Source: Paenibacillus sp. FSL R7-0337 (GTDB lineage: Bacteria; Bacillota; Bacilli; Paenibacillales; Paenibacillaceae). Taken from it: a DNA stretch of 64,000 nt. The notes beneath the pieces were generated by a model, which did no database searches, was not told where the DNA came from, and worked only from the letters and a program-made list of their open reading frames with translations. The stretch lies in NCBI RefSeq assembly GCF_037969875.1, contig NZ_CP150218.1:5208001-5272000 (forward strand), written 5' to 3'. The position numbers and the translations under genes are program-made. Of this stretch, positions 8,738 to 18,670 are shown piece after piece (the stretch's first letter is position 1; every line of letters starts with the position of its first letter).

Positions 8738-10259
8738 TGAAAGACTTCCGCGCCCAACTAAAATCCCATCGGATATGTGGGTTGATGAGGCGATTTGGGG
8801 CCACCGATTATATAATGAACAAACACCGTGGCTTTGCTTTATGGAGTTTTTAAACGTTCTTCAAGCTGAACTTGATGCAGGAAGGGCATTTTTTGAAGAG
8901 ATACCAAACAACCTAGTTTACTTACCTAAATCAAGACTATATCTGCGTAACATTCTTTTCAATAATCCTCAACTTCCAGTAATTGCACGTACTTATAGTA
9001 ATGATGACAAAGAAGCATGGTCAAAGTGGCAAGAAGCAATGAATAAGGGTCAATCAGGAATCGATAATGCTGATTTTGCATACTTGGAAGAGCGATTTCC
9101 TAAGTTTGAACACTTCGTTTCAGTAGTTCAATTCTTGAGAGAAACGACTATTGAAGGGGAAAATAATAAGCGGTGGAGTTCCCAGTTTATATTCCCATAT
9201 GGTCCTAATTGTTTGTATGAAGATCTAAATGTAAAAGAAAATAAATCCCCCACAAATGACCGGAGATTTTTTGGTAGGACAGGTGAACTTTTGTATTTAA
9301 TGTTGGCTAGGAGTGGGAAGGGACCTGAACTACTTGAAAATTTAGAAGAAAGTGTTTTGAACAAGAGGAATAAATTTAACCGATTAGTTGCTTCTTTAGA
9401 ACCTAAAGATTCTATAAACTCCTCTACCGCTAGACCAGGGGGTTACTTGCCATATTTGGAACTGCCTGAATACGAAGAGCTTGCAAGAGATTGGTTAAGT
9501 TTATTGGATAGTAATATTCCGAAATACGACGCACTTCCTCACCTGGTTAATATAATGGGACTACATATGATTATCTACAGTTTGAATAGGGCTAAGGATG
9601 TTTTGGAAGATGAAACGAAATTAACATTTGTGTTAGAAATTATATCACCTAAGAAAACAATTGTTAGGGAGCTGTCTTCTGATTCATTCACAGAACATAA
9701 TAATATGTCGCGAAGAGCGGTCGAAACTTATATTAGGCACGTTGAACAAACTGAAGAATGGGAGAAGGTAACAGATCTTTCGGAAGCAATAAAAGTTCTT
9801 CAAACTAGATATGAATGGCCTCAAGAAAATGAGATTGATTCTGCTAATTCGCCAGAGGATTTGATTAACAAGTTTATATCAGCGGCAATCAATAGACATA
9901 AGCAACACGTCGATAAATTTCACGGTGTCTGGGGAAAAGAAATAGGACTCACTTCGAGAAGAGGCGCGCGAAGATTACGTTATGCCCCCCAAGATATGTT
10001 TTTAAAATCTTTGGTGCTCTGTGTTGTTCCAAAGAGAATGGAATTCCAAGACTTCTTAGATAAATTGTACGAAAAATATGGTTTTATTATTGGCGATAAG
10101 CAGGCTTTTAAATTGACAGAGGCTGGGAGAGCAGATTTAGAAGCTTTCTCAGACAATGCAAGACGACTTGAGCAACGATTGGCAAGTATGGGGTTACTAC
10201 GCAGACTATCTGATGCATGCGCATATGTAGAAAATCCCTTTGGGATTCAGGAGGAATAA
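8730..10259 (+). CDS. SspG/DptG-like middle subunit of the restriction cassette
   Basis: A 509-residue protein with no motif I can name. It is rich in charged helices, has a GRTGEL segment and a C-terminal LTSRRGARRLRYAPQDMFLKS stretch, and ends in a region resembling a winged helix (FKLTEAGRADLEAFSDNARR). I choose the ATG at 8730 because GGAGGT lies 8 bases upstream. It then overlaps the preceding gene by 8 bases, and the next gene starts 2 bases after its stop. This tight packing implies a complex with its neighbours. The second-gene position corresponds to SspG/DptG. The function is inferred only from this context. Confidence 0.55.
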   Translation: MNNERLPRPTKIPSDMWVDEAIWGHRLYNEQTPWLCFMEFLNVLQAELDAGRAFFEEIPNNLVYLPKSRLYLRNILFNNPQLPVIARTYSNDDKEAWSKWQEAMNKGQSGIDNADFAYLEERFPKFEHFVSVVQFLRETTIEGENNKRWSSQFIFPYGPNCLYEDLNVKENKSPTNDRRFFGRTGELLYLMLARSGKGPELLENLEESVLNKRNKFNRLVASLEPKDSINSSTARPGGYLPYLELPEYEELARDWLSLLDSNIPKYDALPHLVNIMGLHMIIYSLNRAKDVLEDETKLTFVLEIISPKKTIVRELSSDSFTEHNNMSRRAVETYIRHVEQTEEWEKVTDLSEAIKVLQTRYEWPQENEIDSANSPEDLINKFISAAINRHKQHVDKFHGVWGKEIGLTSRRGARRLRYAPQDMFLKSLVLCVVPKRMEFQDFLDKLYEKYGFIIGDKQAFKLTEAGRADLEAFSDNARRLEQRLASMGLLRRLSDACAYVENPFGIQEE

Positions 10260-10261
10260 CC

Positions 10262-13200
10262 ATGAACCAACTAGAGTTGATTGGAAAGGTAGCGACCGAA
10301 TTTCTTCGGCGGGAATTACAAAATAGCCAATCTGAAGAGGGAATTGCGCGTTTCTTATTGGATCGCCTTACCGGAGATCAGGTCACTTCTATATGCAAAA
10401 CAATAAGCCAAGATACGCTATTAGTTTCGACTATGGCCATAAAGGTCCCGCGAAAATTAGTTGAAGCGGTCGATTTGCCATCTGAAATGGTTACTGACGA
10501 GAAGACAACATTTTGGAGAAATGCTTCATGTGATAAGCCCGCTATCTTATTAGCGAATACGAACGATGATCAAGGGCAATCATTAAGAGATATAACAAGG
10601 GTTGGGGCAGGAGATTTAAAAAGTCACCCTGATATATGGGTACAAGTAGCGAGTCGCGATCTCCCTCTAACTGATGAGCAAAAAAGGTACTGGCAGCAAG
10701 CGTTGAAAGGTTTGCAAGAGGCAAATGAGTGCAGTCTTGAGGAATTTAGTGAATTTACCGTAAAAGTGCGTGAAATAATTGCTGAGAATGGTATTCCTGT
10801 TGTGAGGGCGATTGGCTGGGCGCTACCTGCACTTCGCATTCCACGTGATTCTTATTATTTTGACGCAATCCCAGAGAGTGCTTTAGGTCATGCTAATAGA
10901 TGGAAGAAACTTTTTACAGATGCATATAACAAAAGAGCTTGTTATCTATACAAGCAACATCCAAATCGTCAAGTCATTGAGAACAGTGAGATCCAGGCAT
11001 CTTACGAAAAGGTGAAAAGTCAAATTGATCCGTCTGTTCAACCAATTATGGAATTGTTCATTGAATCGAATGTGAGCTGGTCCGTCGCCGCGGAAAATCT
11101 GTCAGAGCTAGAGTGGGAGATGGATAAAGTCAACCTACTATTTTTCGAATTGAAGCCAATGAAAGTGAATTTGGCAGAAAAAACTCGGCAATTGTACGAT
11201 GATGAGTTTCCAGATACATTAACGGATGCTGAAATTCTTTATCTAGATAATCTAAACGAGCTTTTTAAAAAGAAAAAAGCGAAGGAAGCTACAGAGGAAG
11301 ATAAAGATTTTTACGATAAGCACCGTCATAACTTAGACACAGAAAAAGTACTAAAGGCGGAATGGGATCGATTTGTTTATGGAAAGGCGATTGAATGTTC
11401 AGATTTTTTAGTTGGTTTATTAGAGGGGATTGAGCGCCTCTTCGCTCAATGCGATAACTTTATTGGGGAGAAGACTTTAAAAATTCGTACTCAGAAGACC
11501 GTTAGTAAAAAGTCTTGGCTGGATCTAAATGCAGATGTAAGTATGGCATTCTGCAATGCTTACAGAGGGCTTGAAAAGTTGACTAACTGGCAAGTGAATT
11601 GGGAAACGTATTATTTGTTTAAGTACGATGAATTATTATTAGAGGCTAAACAGAAGAAAGGCTATAAAAGGAATACCTCAACAGCAAGAGCCGCTATTCA
11701 AATCGTATTCTACATAGAGCTTAGCTACCTTGACTTACAGGGATCTAAACAAAAAAATGAAGTGAAATTGGTATGGCAAGGAAACCCTCAAGAGATTGGC
11801 CTCGAGCTTCACGAAGATTTAAAGAGGCTTGCCGATCATCCCTTCTCTTATTCTAGTGTATCCCTAAACCCAGTTAGCAAAAAAGGCAAGCTACAGGGGT
11901 TATCTTTAAGTGATGTAGGTACAATTCAAGCAGTGTTCGGACAGGATAGGGGTTCGCTGGTTGGTGTATATGCAAAAACAACTGATTTGCAAAAAACAAT
12001 TCTAAATAACCTGAAGAAGTTGTTCGAGGAAACAAGACTCACAAACAGCAATTATGAAGCTCTTAAAGAATCGTGGAATCAATTTTCAGTAAAGTATAAA
12101 CAGTCTATAAATGATTGGCTAATTGATGGTATTAGTTCTGATTCAATGATTGAACAAAGTGAGATGTACGATAACTTCTTACGCTCCTTACAAGAGCATG
12201 CCTTGGGCGATATGAATCGAATTCATGTTATGCAGCCTGTTATGGATATCGGGAATATAAGGGTGGATGGGGATAAAAATAAACCAATGACAATTGTAGC
12301 CCCATGGCACCCAATGCGAATGGCGGCAAAGGCGGTTAAGGCAAGGCAAGTCATTGGTTTGTTAAATTATGTATTAACATCAGACCAAGTCGACTTTGGT
12401 GATCAACGTTTGTTCTTTACGGATCTCAAAGAAGAAATATTAAGCCCATATTATCCAGAAGTTTCCTTAGGTTATAAGGGGTATGAACCGGTGCTTCTTT
12501 CAATTACAGATACTAAGAATGATTACACCTTAATGGAAAGCCCAGTACGAACTGAAGAAGAAATGCAGACGAATGAAGACCCAAAAGAAGCAAGTGACAA
12601 ACTTCTTAATCTAGTTGAACGTTACTTGGATCTTCAACCACATGAAAGGACGAATTTAAGTTTAGTCTTGTACAACTCTGATTCCACTAGGCTTCCGGAG
12701 ACAATTGTAAATTCCCTGGCCGCAATGCATGAGGTTGAAGATGAAGTTCGCTGTCAGGTGATATTGAGGCATCGTGATACAAATAAGTTAAACGAGTTAT
12801 ATATGAAAATGATAGAGAGTACGGATAGTGACGCCGACTCCTTTGTTGCGAGCGAGGTGACTCGTGATTTTATGGCACGTCTCCGTGTAGAAGTAATGGC
12901 ACATGAGGCTACAACGTTAGACTCAAAAGAGGGGAAGTTAGCTGATATCGTATTTTTGCAAGATGTTATCTCGCGGCAAGCAAATCTTGAATGGGATGAA
13001 GTGAAAGTGAGACAGATGCCGGAGTTACTTAATCACTATCCTCCGAGGTGGGCAAAAAGAAGATCTACGGCGAAAGATGAACTTAAATCTACGGTGTACT
13101 TGGCAAGTCCAAGTCAACCTTCAGTTGGATGGTCTTACTTATCATCAATATATTCAGTTGTTAAGGGAAAGGATGTTAGCCCAGGGACATTCTTTTTACC

Positions 13201-15583
13201 AGCAAGGCAAATTTCGTTCCAGAATGACAAGGTGAAGGAAATCTTCGATGAAGCTCACAAACTCGGCGAATGGGTAGTCAATTATGATCAATTATTAGAA
13301 CGAAGACAGCTTAGGAATCTTGGGGTGAAGGTTATAAAGTACCAGCACAATAAATCCCATGGCTCAAACATTGTTGTATCTTCAAAATCTAAATTGAACC
13401 TATTAAATGTACTTGTGAAAAGAAGATTAAATGCTTTAGGCCTAGGGTTAAATGAAGAGGAATTAGTGCAGCTTACGGAGCGATTTATTGAGGATGCCAA
13501 TACAATATCAGGCGACATCGTACTACGTGCTGCAAAACGAGGTGTGTTTGCAGGTGAATTAATTGGTGTCGTATTAAGTAAGACGCTCCTTCACCCCGAA
13601 ATAGGAACTGAACAGGCTGTAGGTTGGTTTTTTCTTGATGATTATGCAAGTTGGCTTGGACAAAAAGAAGAGCAAATTGCAGATATATTGGCGCTTGTAC
13701 CTAAACTAGTTAATGATAAGCCAATTCTTCAAGTATTTATTTCTGAAGCAAAGTATGTCGATGCCAAGGGTGTCTCCGAAGCAAGAAAAAACTCTTCAAA
13801 GCAGTTGCGGGATACCGTCAACAGAATGGATAACGCACTATTTGGCAATCCGGGGCGACTTGACCGTGACTTATGGCTTTCCAGATTAAGTGACCTGCTA
13901 AATGAAGGTATTGAATTAGCTCCGAATTCTACCTTTACTGTTGAAGAGTTGCGTGAGGTTATTCGAGCAGGGGAAATTCCTATCGAAATCAAGGGTTATT
14001 CCCATGTATTTGTATCTACCTTACCTGATACAGTTTTAGATAGTGAAAGAAACCCCATTGTAAATGCTAAAAACTCCTATCAAGAAGTTTTTACTAGAGA
14101 TCTTGTAAGAGAATTAGTATTGGCTTATCATCGCGGGACCTCGATCATTGAAGTCAGGGAGCAGCTTGACGAAAGTAAGCCTTGGGAATTATTTGATCCT
14201 AAATTACCAGCTCCTAGAATCAATTTTGTTGCTGCTAGTAATAATAAGGCTGTCACTGGAGAAAAAAAAGTCTTTGAAACTTCAGATGACAAACAAATGC
14301 AGATTAACTTTGAGACAGATGAAGCTGAAGAAGATACAGGAGAAAGCTATCTCGTAAGCAAGAAAGAAAAAATAGTATCCTTAGAGCCAGACGTAAAGAG
14401 ACCCATTGTAGAAATGGGCGGTGAAGTTCCTTGGGCGAATGCTGAGTTGCAAAAATGGATATTACAGAATACTCAAAGCACGGAAGAAAGCAATGAGGAT
14501 CAATCCTGGGTTAGTGAGACAGTGAATAAACTTAGAATGGCTTTAATTAGCTATAACTTGCAGGCGAAAGTAAATGGACATCGACTTACGCCTAATGCTG
14601 TTGTTATAAGATTGAAGGGCTCAGATCAATTAAAGGTCGACGATATAGAAAAACGGAGATCGATCCTTCTTACTACACATGCTCTTAATGTAATCAATAT
14701 TACGGCTTACCCAGGAGAGATTGTTGTGTCCTTAGCTCGTCCTCAAAGGCAAAGCATATCGTTAGCAGATGTTTGGAAGGTAAGAAAGGTTCAAACCAAT
14801 ACATCAGGTTTGAATATGAGTTTTGTTATTGGGGTTAAGGAAATTGATGGGGAGCTACTTTACTTGAATTTGGGAGGAGAGTTTGAAGGCGGAACACAGC
14901 ATGCTCCACACACACTCATTGCAGGTGCTACTGGAAGTGGTAAGTCTGTTTTGTTACAAAACTTAATTCTTGATATTTGCGTAACAAATAGTAAAGATTT
15001 AGCACATATTTATTTAATTGATCCTAAATACGGTGTTGATTATATGCATCTTGCAGAACTTCCACATCTTGTGGAAGGAATTATCGACGATCAGAATAAA
15101 GCTACACAGATACTTGAAGATCTTGTGGATGAAATGAATGATAGATACCAGAAATTTAAAGAGATTAAAGTAAATAACCTTAAAGATTACAATGCTAAGG
15201 TCTCGCATAATCAAAGGTTGCCACTGATATTCTTGATTCACGACGAATTTGCTGAATGGATGCTTGTTGATGAATATAAGAATGCGGTTTCCTCCATTGT
15301 TCAACGTTTAGGGGTGAAAGCGCGCGCTGCAGGGATACACTTAATTTTTGCTGCTCAACGTCCCGATGCTAATGTTTTACCAGTTCAATTGAGGGATAAT
15401 TTGGGGAATCGGTTAATTCTGAGAGTTGAGAGTGTAGGGACTTCTGAAATTTCTCTTGGGGAAAAAGGTGCGGAGAAATTGCTTGGAAAAGGGCATTTAG
15501 TAGCAAGACTCCAAGGAGAACCAAATTTAATTTATGCTCAAGTTCCCTTTGTTGACGTGAGTATAATTCCTTTAATAATATAA
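10262..15583 (+). CDS. SspH/DptH-like giant protein with C-terminal FtsK-type ATPase
   Basis: A 1773-residue protein. The last ~260 residues form an FtsK/HerA-type motor. Walker A (AGATGSGKS) is near residue 1555, LAHIYLIDPKYG follows, Walker B (LPLIFLIHDEF) is near 1654, and then HLIFAAQRP. The long N-terminal part has no motif I recognise; a segment at VFISEAKYVDAKG (about residue 1157) could be a PD-(D/E)XK-like E-x-K site. This architecture and the last-of-three position match DptH/SspH. It probably couples ATP-driven DNA translocation or sensing to DNA damage. The ATG at 10262 follows AGGAGG by 7 bases, 2 bases after the previous stop. The nuclease suggestion is speculative; the ATPase is clear. 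Confidence 0.7.
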   Translation: MNQLELIGKVATEFLRRELQNSQSEEGIARFLLDRLTGDQVTSICKTISQDTLLVSTMAIKVPRKLVEAVDLPSEMVTDEKTTFWRNASCDKPAILLANTNDDQGQSLRDITRVGAGDLKSHPDIWVQVASRDLPLTDEQKRYWQQALKGLQEANECSLEEFSEFTVKVREIIAENGIPVVRAIGWALPALRIPRDSYYFDAIPESALGHANRWKKLFTDAYNKRACYLYKQHPNRQVIENSEIQASYEKVKSQIDPSVQPIMELFIESNVSWSVAAENLSELEWEMDKVNLLFFELKPMKVNLAEKTRQLYDDEFPDTLTDAEILYLDNLNELFKKKKAKEATEEDKDFYDKHRHNLDTEKVLKAEWDRFVYGKAIECSDFLVGLLEGIERLFAQCDNFIGEKTLKIRTQKTVSKKSWLDLNADVSMAFCNAYRGLEKLTNWQVNWETYYLFKYDELLLEAKQKKGYKRNTSTARAAIQIVFYIELSYLDLQGSKQKNEVKLVWQGNPQEIGLELHEDLKRLADHPFSYSSVSLNPVSKKGKLQGLSLSDVGTIQAVFGQDRGSLVGVYAKTTDLQKTILNNLKKLFEETRLTNSNYEALKESWNQFSVKYKQSINDWLIDGISSDSMIEQSEMYDNFLRSLQEHALGDMNRIHVMQPVMDIGNIRVDGDKNKPMTIVAPWHPMRMAAKAVKARQVIGLLNYVLTSDQVDFGDQRLFFTDLKEEILSPYYPEVSLGYKGYEPVLLSITDTKNDYTLMESPVRTEEEMQTNEDPKEASDKLLNLVERYLDLQPHERTNLSLVLYNSDSTRLPETIVNSLAAMHEVEDEVRCQVILRHRDTNKLNELYMKMIESTDSDADSFVASEVTRDFMARLRVEVMAHEATTLDSKEGKLADIVFLQDVISRQANLEWDEVKVRQMPELLNHYPPRWAKRRSTAKDELKSTVYLASPSQPSVGWSYLSSIYSVVKGKDVSPGTFFLPARQISFQNDKVKEIFDEAHKLGEWVVNYDQLLERRQLRNLGVKVIKYQHNKSHGSNIVVSSKSKLNLLNVLVKRRLNALGLGLNEEELVQLTERFIEDANTISGDIVLRAAKRGVFAGELIGVVLSKTLLHPEIGTEQAVGWFFLDDYASWLGQKEEQIADILALVPKLVNDKPILQVFISEAKYVDAKGVSEARKNSSKQLRDTVNRMDNALFGNPGRLDRDLWLSRLSDLLNEGIELAPNSTFTVEELREVIRAGEIPIEIKGYSHVFVSTLPDTVLDSERNPIVNAKNSYQEVFTRDLVRELVLAYHRGTSIIEVREQLDESKPWELFDPKLPAPRINFVAASNNKAVTGEKKVFETSDDKQMQINFETDEAEEDTGESYLVSKKEKIVSLEPDVKRPIVEMGGEVPWANAELQKWILQNTQSTEESNEDQSWVSETVNKLRMALISYNLQAKVNGHRLTPNAVVIRLKGSDQLKVDDIEKRRSILLTTHALNVINITAYPGEIVVSLARPQRQSISLADVWKVRKVQTNTSGLNMSFVIGVKEIDGELLYLNLGGEFEGGTQHAPHTLIAGATGSGKSVLLQNLILDICVTNSKDLAHIYLIDPKYGVDYMHLAELPHLVEGIIDDQNKATQILEDLVDEMNDRYQKFKEIKVNNLKDYNAKVSHNQRLPLIFLIHDEFAEWMLVDEYKNAVSSIVQRLGVKARAAGIHLIFAAQRPDANVLPVQLRDNLGNRLILRVESVGTSEISLGEKGAEKLLGKGHLVARLQGEPNLIYAQVPFVDVSIIPLII

Positions 15584-15595
15584 AAGGGTGATAAA

Positions 15596-16861
15596 ATGAA
15601 TTGGAAACCATCTAATCAAAGTATTGCAGATATAAGAGATTGGGCAAATTCTAATACTCTTGAAATTACTCCTGATTTTCAAAGAAAGGAAGTATGGTCA
15701 AGAGCTGCTCAAGTTATGTTAATAGACACTATATTGAAAAATATACCAATGCCTAAAATTATCGTTCAGTCACTAATAAGAGATGGTAGAATTTACAGAA
15801 AAATAATAGACGGACAGCAGCGTATTAAAGCTATATTATCCTTTCTAAAAGATGAATATGCATTAATAAAGCCATATGAAGGGCCTTATACGGGGTTGAA
15901 GTTTTCACAACTCCCTGAGGAAGAAGGGAAGTTAATACAATCAGAAATTTTGTCTTATGTAATTGATTTAAATGAGCTGAAAAATGCAACTGACGAAGAT
16001 GCAAGAGAAATTTACTCAAGGTTGAATAAATATAATATTCCTCTCAACAAACAAGAATTAAGAAAGGCAGACTTTCCTGGTGACTTCTTGGATCTATCGG
16101 AATCAAAAGTTAAATTGCCATTTTTTGAAGAATCAAGAATTTTTACAGCTGCGAATAGTAAGAGAATGGGGGATGTTGAATACATTTCTGAAATCCTAGC
16201 TGCAACAATAAGTGGGCCGCAAGAAAAAAAAGAGACGCTAGATGACTTCTATATAAACTTTTCGAATTGGGAGAAGGAACACCGTCATAAGATTGACAGT
16301 GAATTTACAGCGAATATTAATGATATAAGCCAAATATTTAATGAGGACTTTAAACTTTCTACGTCAAGGTTCCGGCAGAAATCTGATTTCTACAGTTTAT
16401 ATCTAGCAATATTAGAGTTGCGAAGAGAAGAGGAATCAAAGGCTGAGTCAAGTGTGGAATTTAATTTAGAAGAGCGAGATTTAACATTTTTAAGAAGAGA
16501 TCTAAAAATTTTGGACGATTTTATTGCTCCTGAGTCAGAGATTGAAATTCTATCTGAATATGCAATAAAATGTGTTTCTCAAGCAAATTCTTTAGCAAGT
16601 AGAAGGTGGAGGAAGGAATTTCTTAAGAATGTATTACAGGGGACATATAAAGGTCAGGCCCCTGAAGATAAAGTGAAAGAAGAATTGAAAATGATAATAT
16701 TTGAAGTAATGTATTCTCTTGGTGACGAGAAAAATTGCTCGTTGTGTAATGAGAAAATAATCTATTCAGATGAAGAGTTAGAGAACGTTGATTTAACTTG
16801 GGATCCAAATTCTCAAGTGTTTCAAATGTCAAATTCAACTTTCACACATAAAAAGTGCTGA
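15596..16861 (+). CDS. DUF262 protein with degenerate HNH-like zinc tail (SspE-related)
   Basis: A 421-residue protein. The N-terminal DUF262 (ParB-like) domain is clear: ITPDFQRKEVW at about residues 22-32 and the signature DGQQR near residue 73. SspE, the phosphorothioate-sensing effector, combines DUF262 with a C-terminal HNH (DUF1524) nuclease. Here the last ~50 residues resemble an HNH zinc frame (CSLC near the end, THKKC as the last residues). The expected catalytic His of a DH motif reads VDL and no HxxP is seen, so nuclease activity is doubtful. The protein also ends at the final Cys. The gene lies 12 bases after the SspH-like gene and 20 before the kinase. It may be a sensor or regulator of the cassette rather than a nuclease. 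Confidence 0.7.
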   Translation: MNWKPSNQSIADIRDWANSNTLEITPDFQRKEVWSRAAQVMLIDTILKNIPMPKIIVQSLIRDGRIYRKIIDGQQRIKAILSFLKDEYALIKPYEGPYTGLKFSQLPEEEGKLIQSEILSYVIDLNELKNATDEDAREIYSRLNKYNIPLNKQELRKADFPGDFLDLSESKVKLPFFEESRIFTAANSKRMGDVEYISEILAATISGPQEKKETLDDFYINFSNWEKEHRHKIDSEFTANINDISQIFNEDFKLSTSRFRQKSDFYSLYLAILELRREEESKAESSVEFNLEERDLTFLRRDLKILDDFIAPESEIEILSEYAIKCVSQANSLASRRWRKEFLKNVLQGTYKGQAPEDKVKEELKMIIFEVMYSLGDEKNCSLCNEKIIYSDEELENVDLTWDPNSQVFQMSNSTFTHKKC

Positions 16862-16881
16862 AGACACGGAGGTAATTCAAC

Positions 16882-17763
16882 TTGTTAGAGACAATACCTC
16901 TATATCTAGAGCAAAATAGAAAAGAAGTATATTATATTTCAGATAAAGTTCAAGATGTAAATGGCAGAGTCTATGTTGTTGTTAGCGAAAAATTGGGCAA
17001 TGGTGGAAATGCAGTAGTATATAAATGTGTAGATTATTTAACGGGTGAAGAGTATGCTATTAAATTTCAACTATCACTTAAACCTAAAAGAATCCAAAGA
17101 TTTATGAATGAGGTAAAGTTATTGCAAGAAATAGAGCATGATCAGTTAATAAAATATGTAGCGAGTGGAGAGTGCGAAGGCAAAATTAAGATGAAAGGTC
17201 GAGAAGGGAGGAGTAAAAGAATTCCGTTTTTAGTAATGACGTTAGCGAATAAGAATCTTAAGGATTATCTGCTTGAGCGGGAGAGTATAGATTTTTCTGA
17301 ATATATAGCTCAATTTCAGGGTTTAGCTGCTGCATTAGCAGTTTTACACACAAAGGCAATACATCGTGATATTAAACCGGAAAATATATTAGTCTCGGGT
17401 GAGACTTGGTTGTTAAGCGACTTTGGCCTTTGTAAATTCCTTGAACAGGGTGAAGAAGGGGATCTAACGGGGGAAAATGAAAATATTGGACCAAAATTTT
17501 GGATGTCTCCAGAGGCTTTAAATAGAACTATTGGAAACAAAGATGAAATTATGAAATGTTCCGATGTATATCAACTGTGTAGCGTATTTTGGTACATTGT
17601 TAATAAAAGACATCCATCAGGGATTCTCACTAAAGAAGATTGGAGAGGGCCCTACCACATTTTCGATGTTATTTATGATTCACTTTCACATGACCCAAAC
17701 AAAAGGCCATGTGATGGTGAGCAACTATTTCAAGAGCTTTACGAGGCAATACTGGCTGTTTGA
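16882..17763 (+). CDS. Hanks-type serine/threonine protein kinase of the defence operon
   Basis: A 293-residue cytoplasmic kinase with no membrane segment or PASTA domains. It has a glycine loop (LGNGGNAVVYK, about residues 38-48), the VAIK-type lysine (YAIKFQ), catalytic loop HRDIKPEN at 161-168, SDFGLCK and SPEAL. All key catalytic residues are present, so it should be active. It starts at TTG (16882) after ACGGAGG; there is no better start. The position 20 bases after the DUF262 gene suggests the last gene of the operon. Kinases act as infection sensors or effectors in some defence systems (for example Stk2), so phosphorylation of island components or host targets is plausible. The substrate is unknown. 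Confidence 0.8.
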   Translation: MLETIPLYLEQNRKEVYYISDKVQDVNGRVYVVVSEKLGNGGNAVVYKCVDYLTGEEYAIKFQLSLKPKRIQRFMNEVKLLQEIEHDQLIKYVASGECEGKIKMKGREGRSKRIPFLVMTLANKNLKDYLLERESIDFSEYIAQFQGLAAALAVLHTKAIHRDIKPENILVSGETWLLSDFGLCKFLEQGEEGDLTGENENIGPKFWMSPEALNRTIGNKDEIMKCSDVYQLCSVFWYIVNKRHPSGILTKEDWRGPYHIFDVIYDSLSHDPNKRPCDGEQLFQELYEAILAV

Positions 17764-17824
17764 AGCCTTGTTGACAATAATCATGAATAAGGAATAAAAC
17801 GGGATTAAGTATTATAATATTCAC

Positions 17825-17854
17825 GGATAAACCCTGTAAATTAAGGGTTTATCC
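17825..17854 (+). terminator. 11-bp hairpin after the kinase gene
   Basis: GGATAAACCCT and its exact complement (17844-17854) flank an 8-base loop about 60 bases after the kinase stop. The following bases are AT-rich but lack a clean T-run, so it is a probable, not certain, terminator. Confidence 0.5.
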
Positions 17855-18660
17855 AATTAATAATGATACAAATCGCCTGTTGATTTATAGTATTGATAGT
17901 TCTTGTAGCGATGAAGAACTCACCTCTGTTTAGTTGATTTCAAGACACAGAATAACAGGCTAGATAATTAAGGTGTGAATAAGATGTGTAACGAAATTGT
18001 TTCTATAGAAGGGCTTCAAATTCATTTGTAAAATACGGTGTTTCCTTTTGAATGCAGACCCTAAATTATGTGTAGTTGTTTAAATTAAGATTCTTTCGTA
18101 AGATATCGAATAGAGCTATAAGTAAGTATTTACAAAATCCTTCACTCACATTCTTCCAATAACTCCCCCGCCGGAAACACCTAGTCATTAGGGAATTGCA
18201 ACCAATTTATAATCCTTTACGAGTCTAAATTGACCTTCCAGTTTTGATAGTTTGCCTAGGTTGAAATCTAAGCCGAAGGTTTACAACTTGGAAATGCATT
18301 ATCCTTTCTATGGATTTGTATAGAAAGTTTATTTAGTTTAATTCGATATTCACATTTAAATAGCATTTTCTTCATATATAATTTGGTTATATTGTGAAGT
18401 GATACTTAAAGAGGCAATGCGAATTAAGCCTTTGAAAAGCACGGTAAATGATAGTGTTTTTTAGGAAAGCCGGGGGATGCAACATTTAATGCACACGCAC
18501 AAATATGAGCAGGAGAAGAACAAGCCAAATACTTAGGCTGCAGTTACAGAAGGCAGGTAATTCTATTAATCAGTAATGAATCGGCTCAGACAAAGAGCCA
18601 TCAGATTTATCAAGTAAAGAATGAAAACTCACTTCCATTTTTTAAAACTTCTGTATTTGG
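17855..18660. other. Apparently non-coding, AT-rich stretch at the island edge
   Basis: About 800 bases with many stops in all frames. I see no convincing gene, transposase remnant, tRNA or attachment repeat. It separates the AT-rich defence island from the more GC-rich genes that follow and may be decayed DNA at the right end of the acquired segment. Confidence 0.4.
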
Positions 18661-18670
18661 AGGAGATGTT

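Noticed and set aside
15596..16861. Canonical SspE nuclease
   Set aside because: The DUF262 part fits, but the C-terminal DUF1524/HNH catalytic residues are not visible and the protein ends at the zinc cysteine.
17855..18660. Insertion sequence or integrase remnant at the island edge
   Set aside because: I found no terminal inverted repeats, target duplication or transposase-like peptide in any frame.
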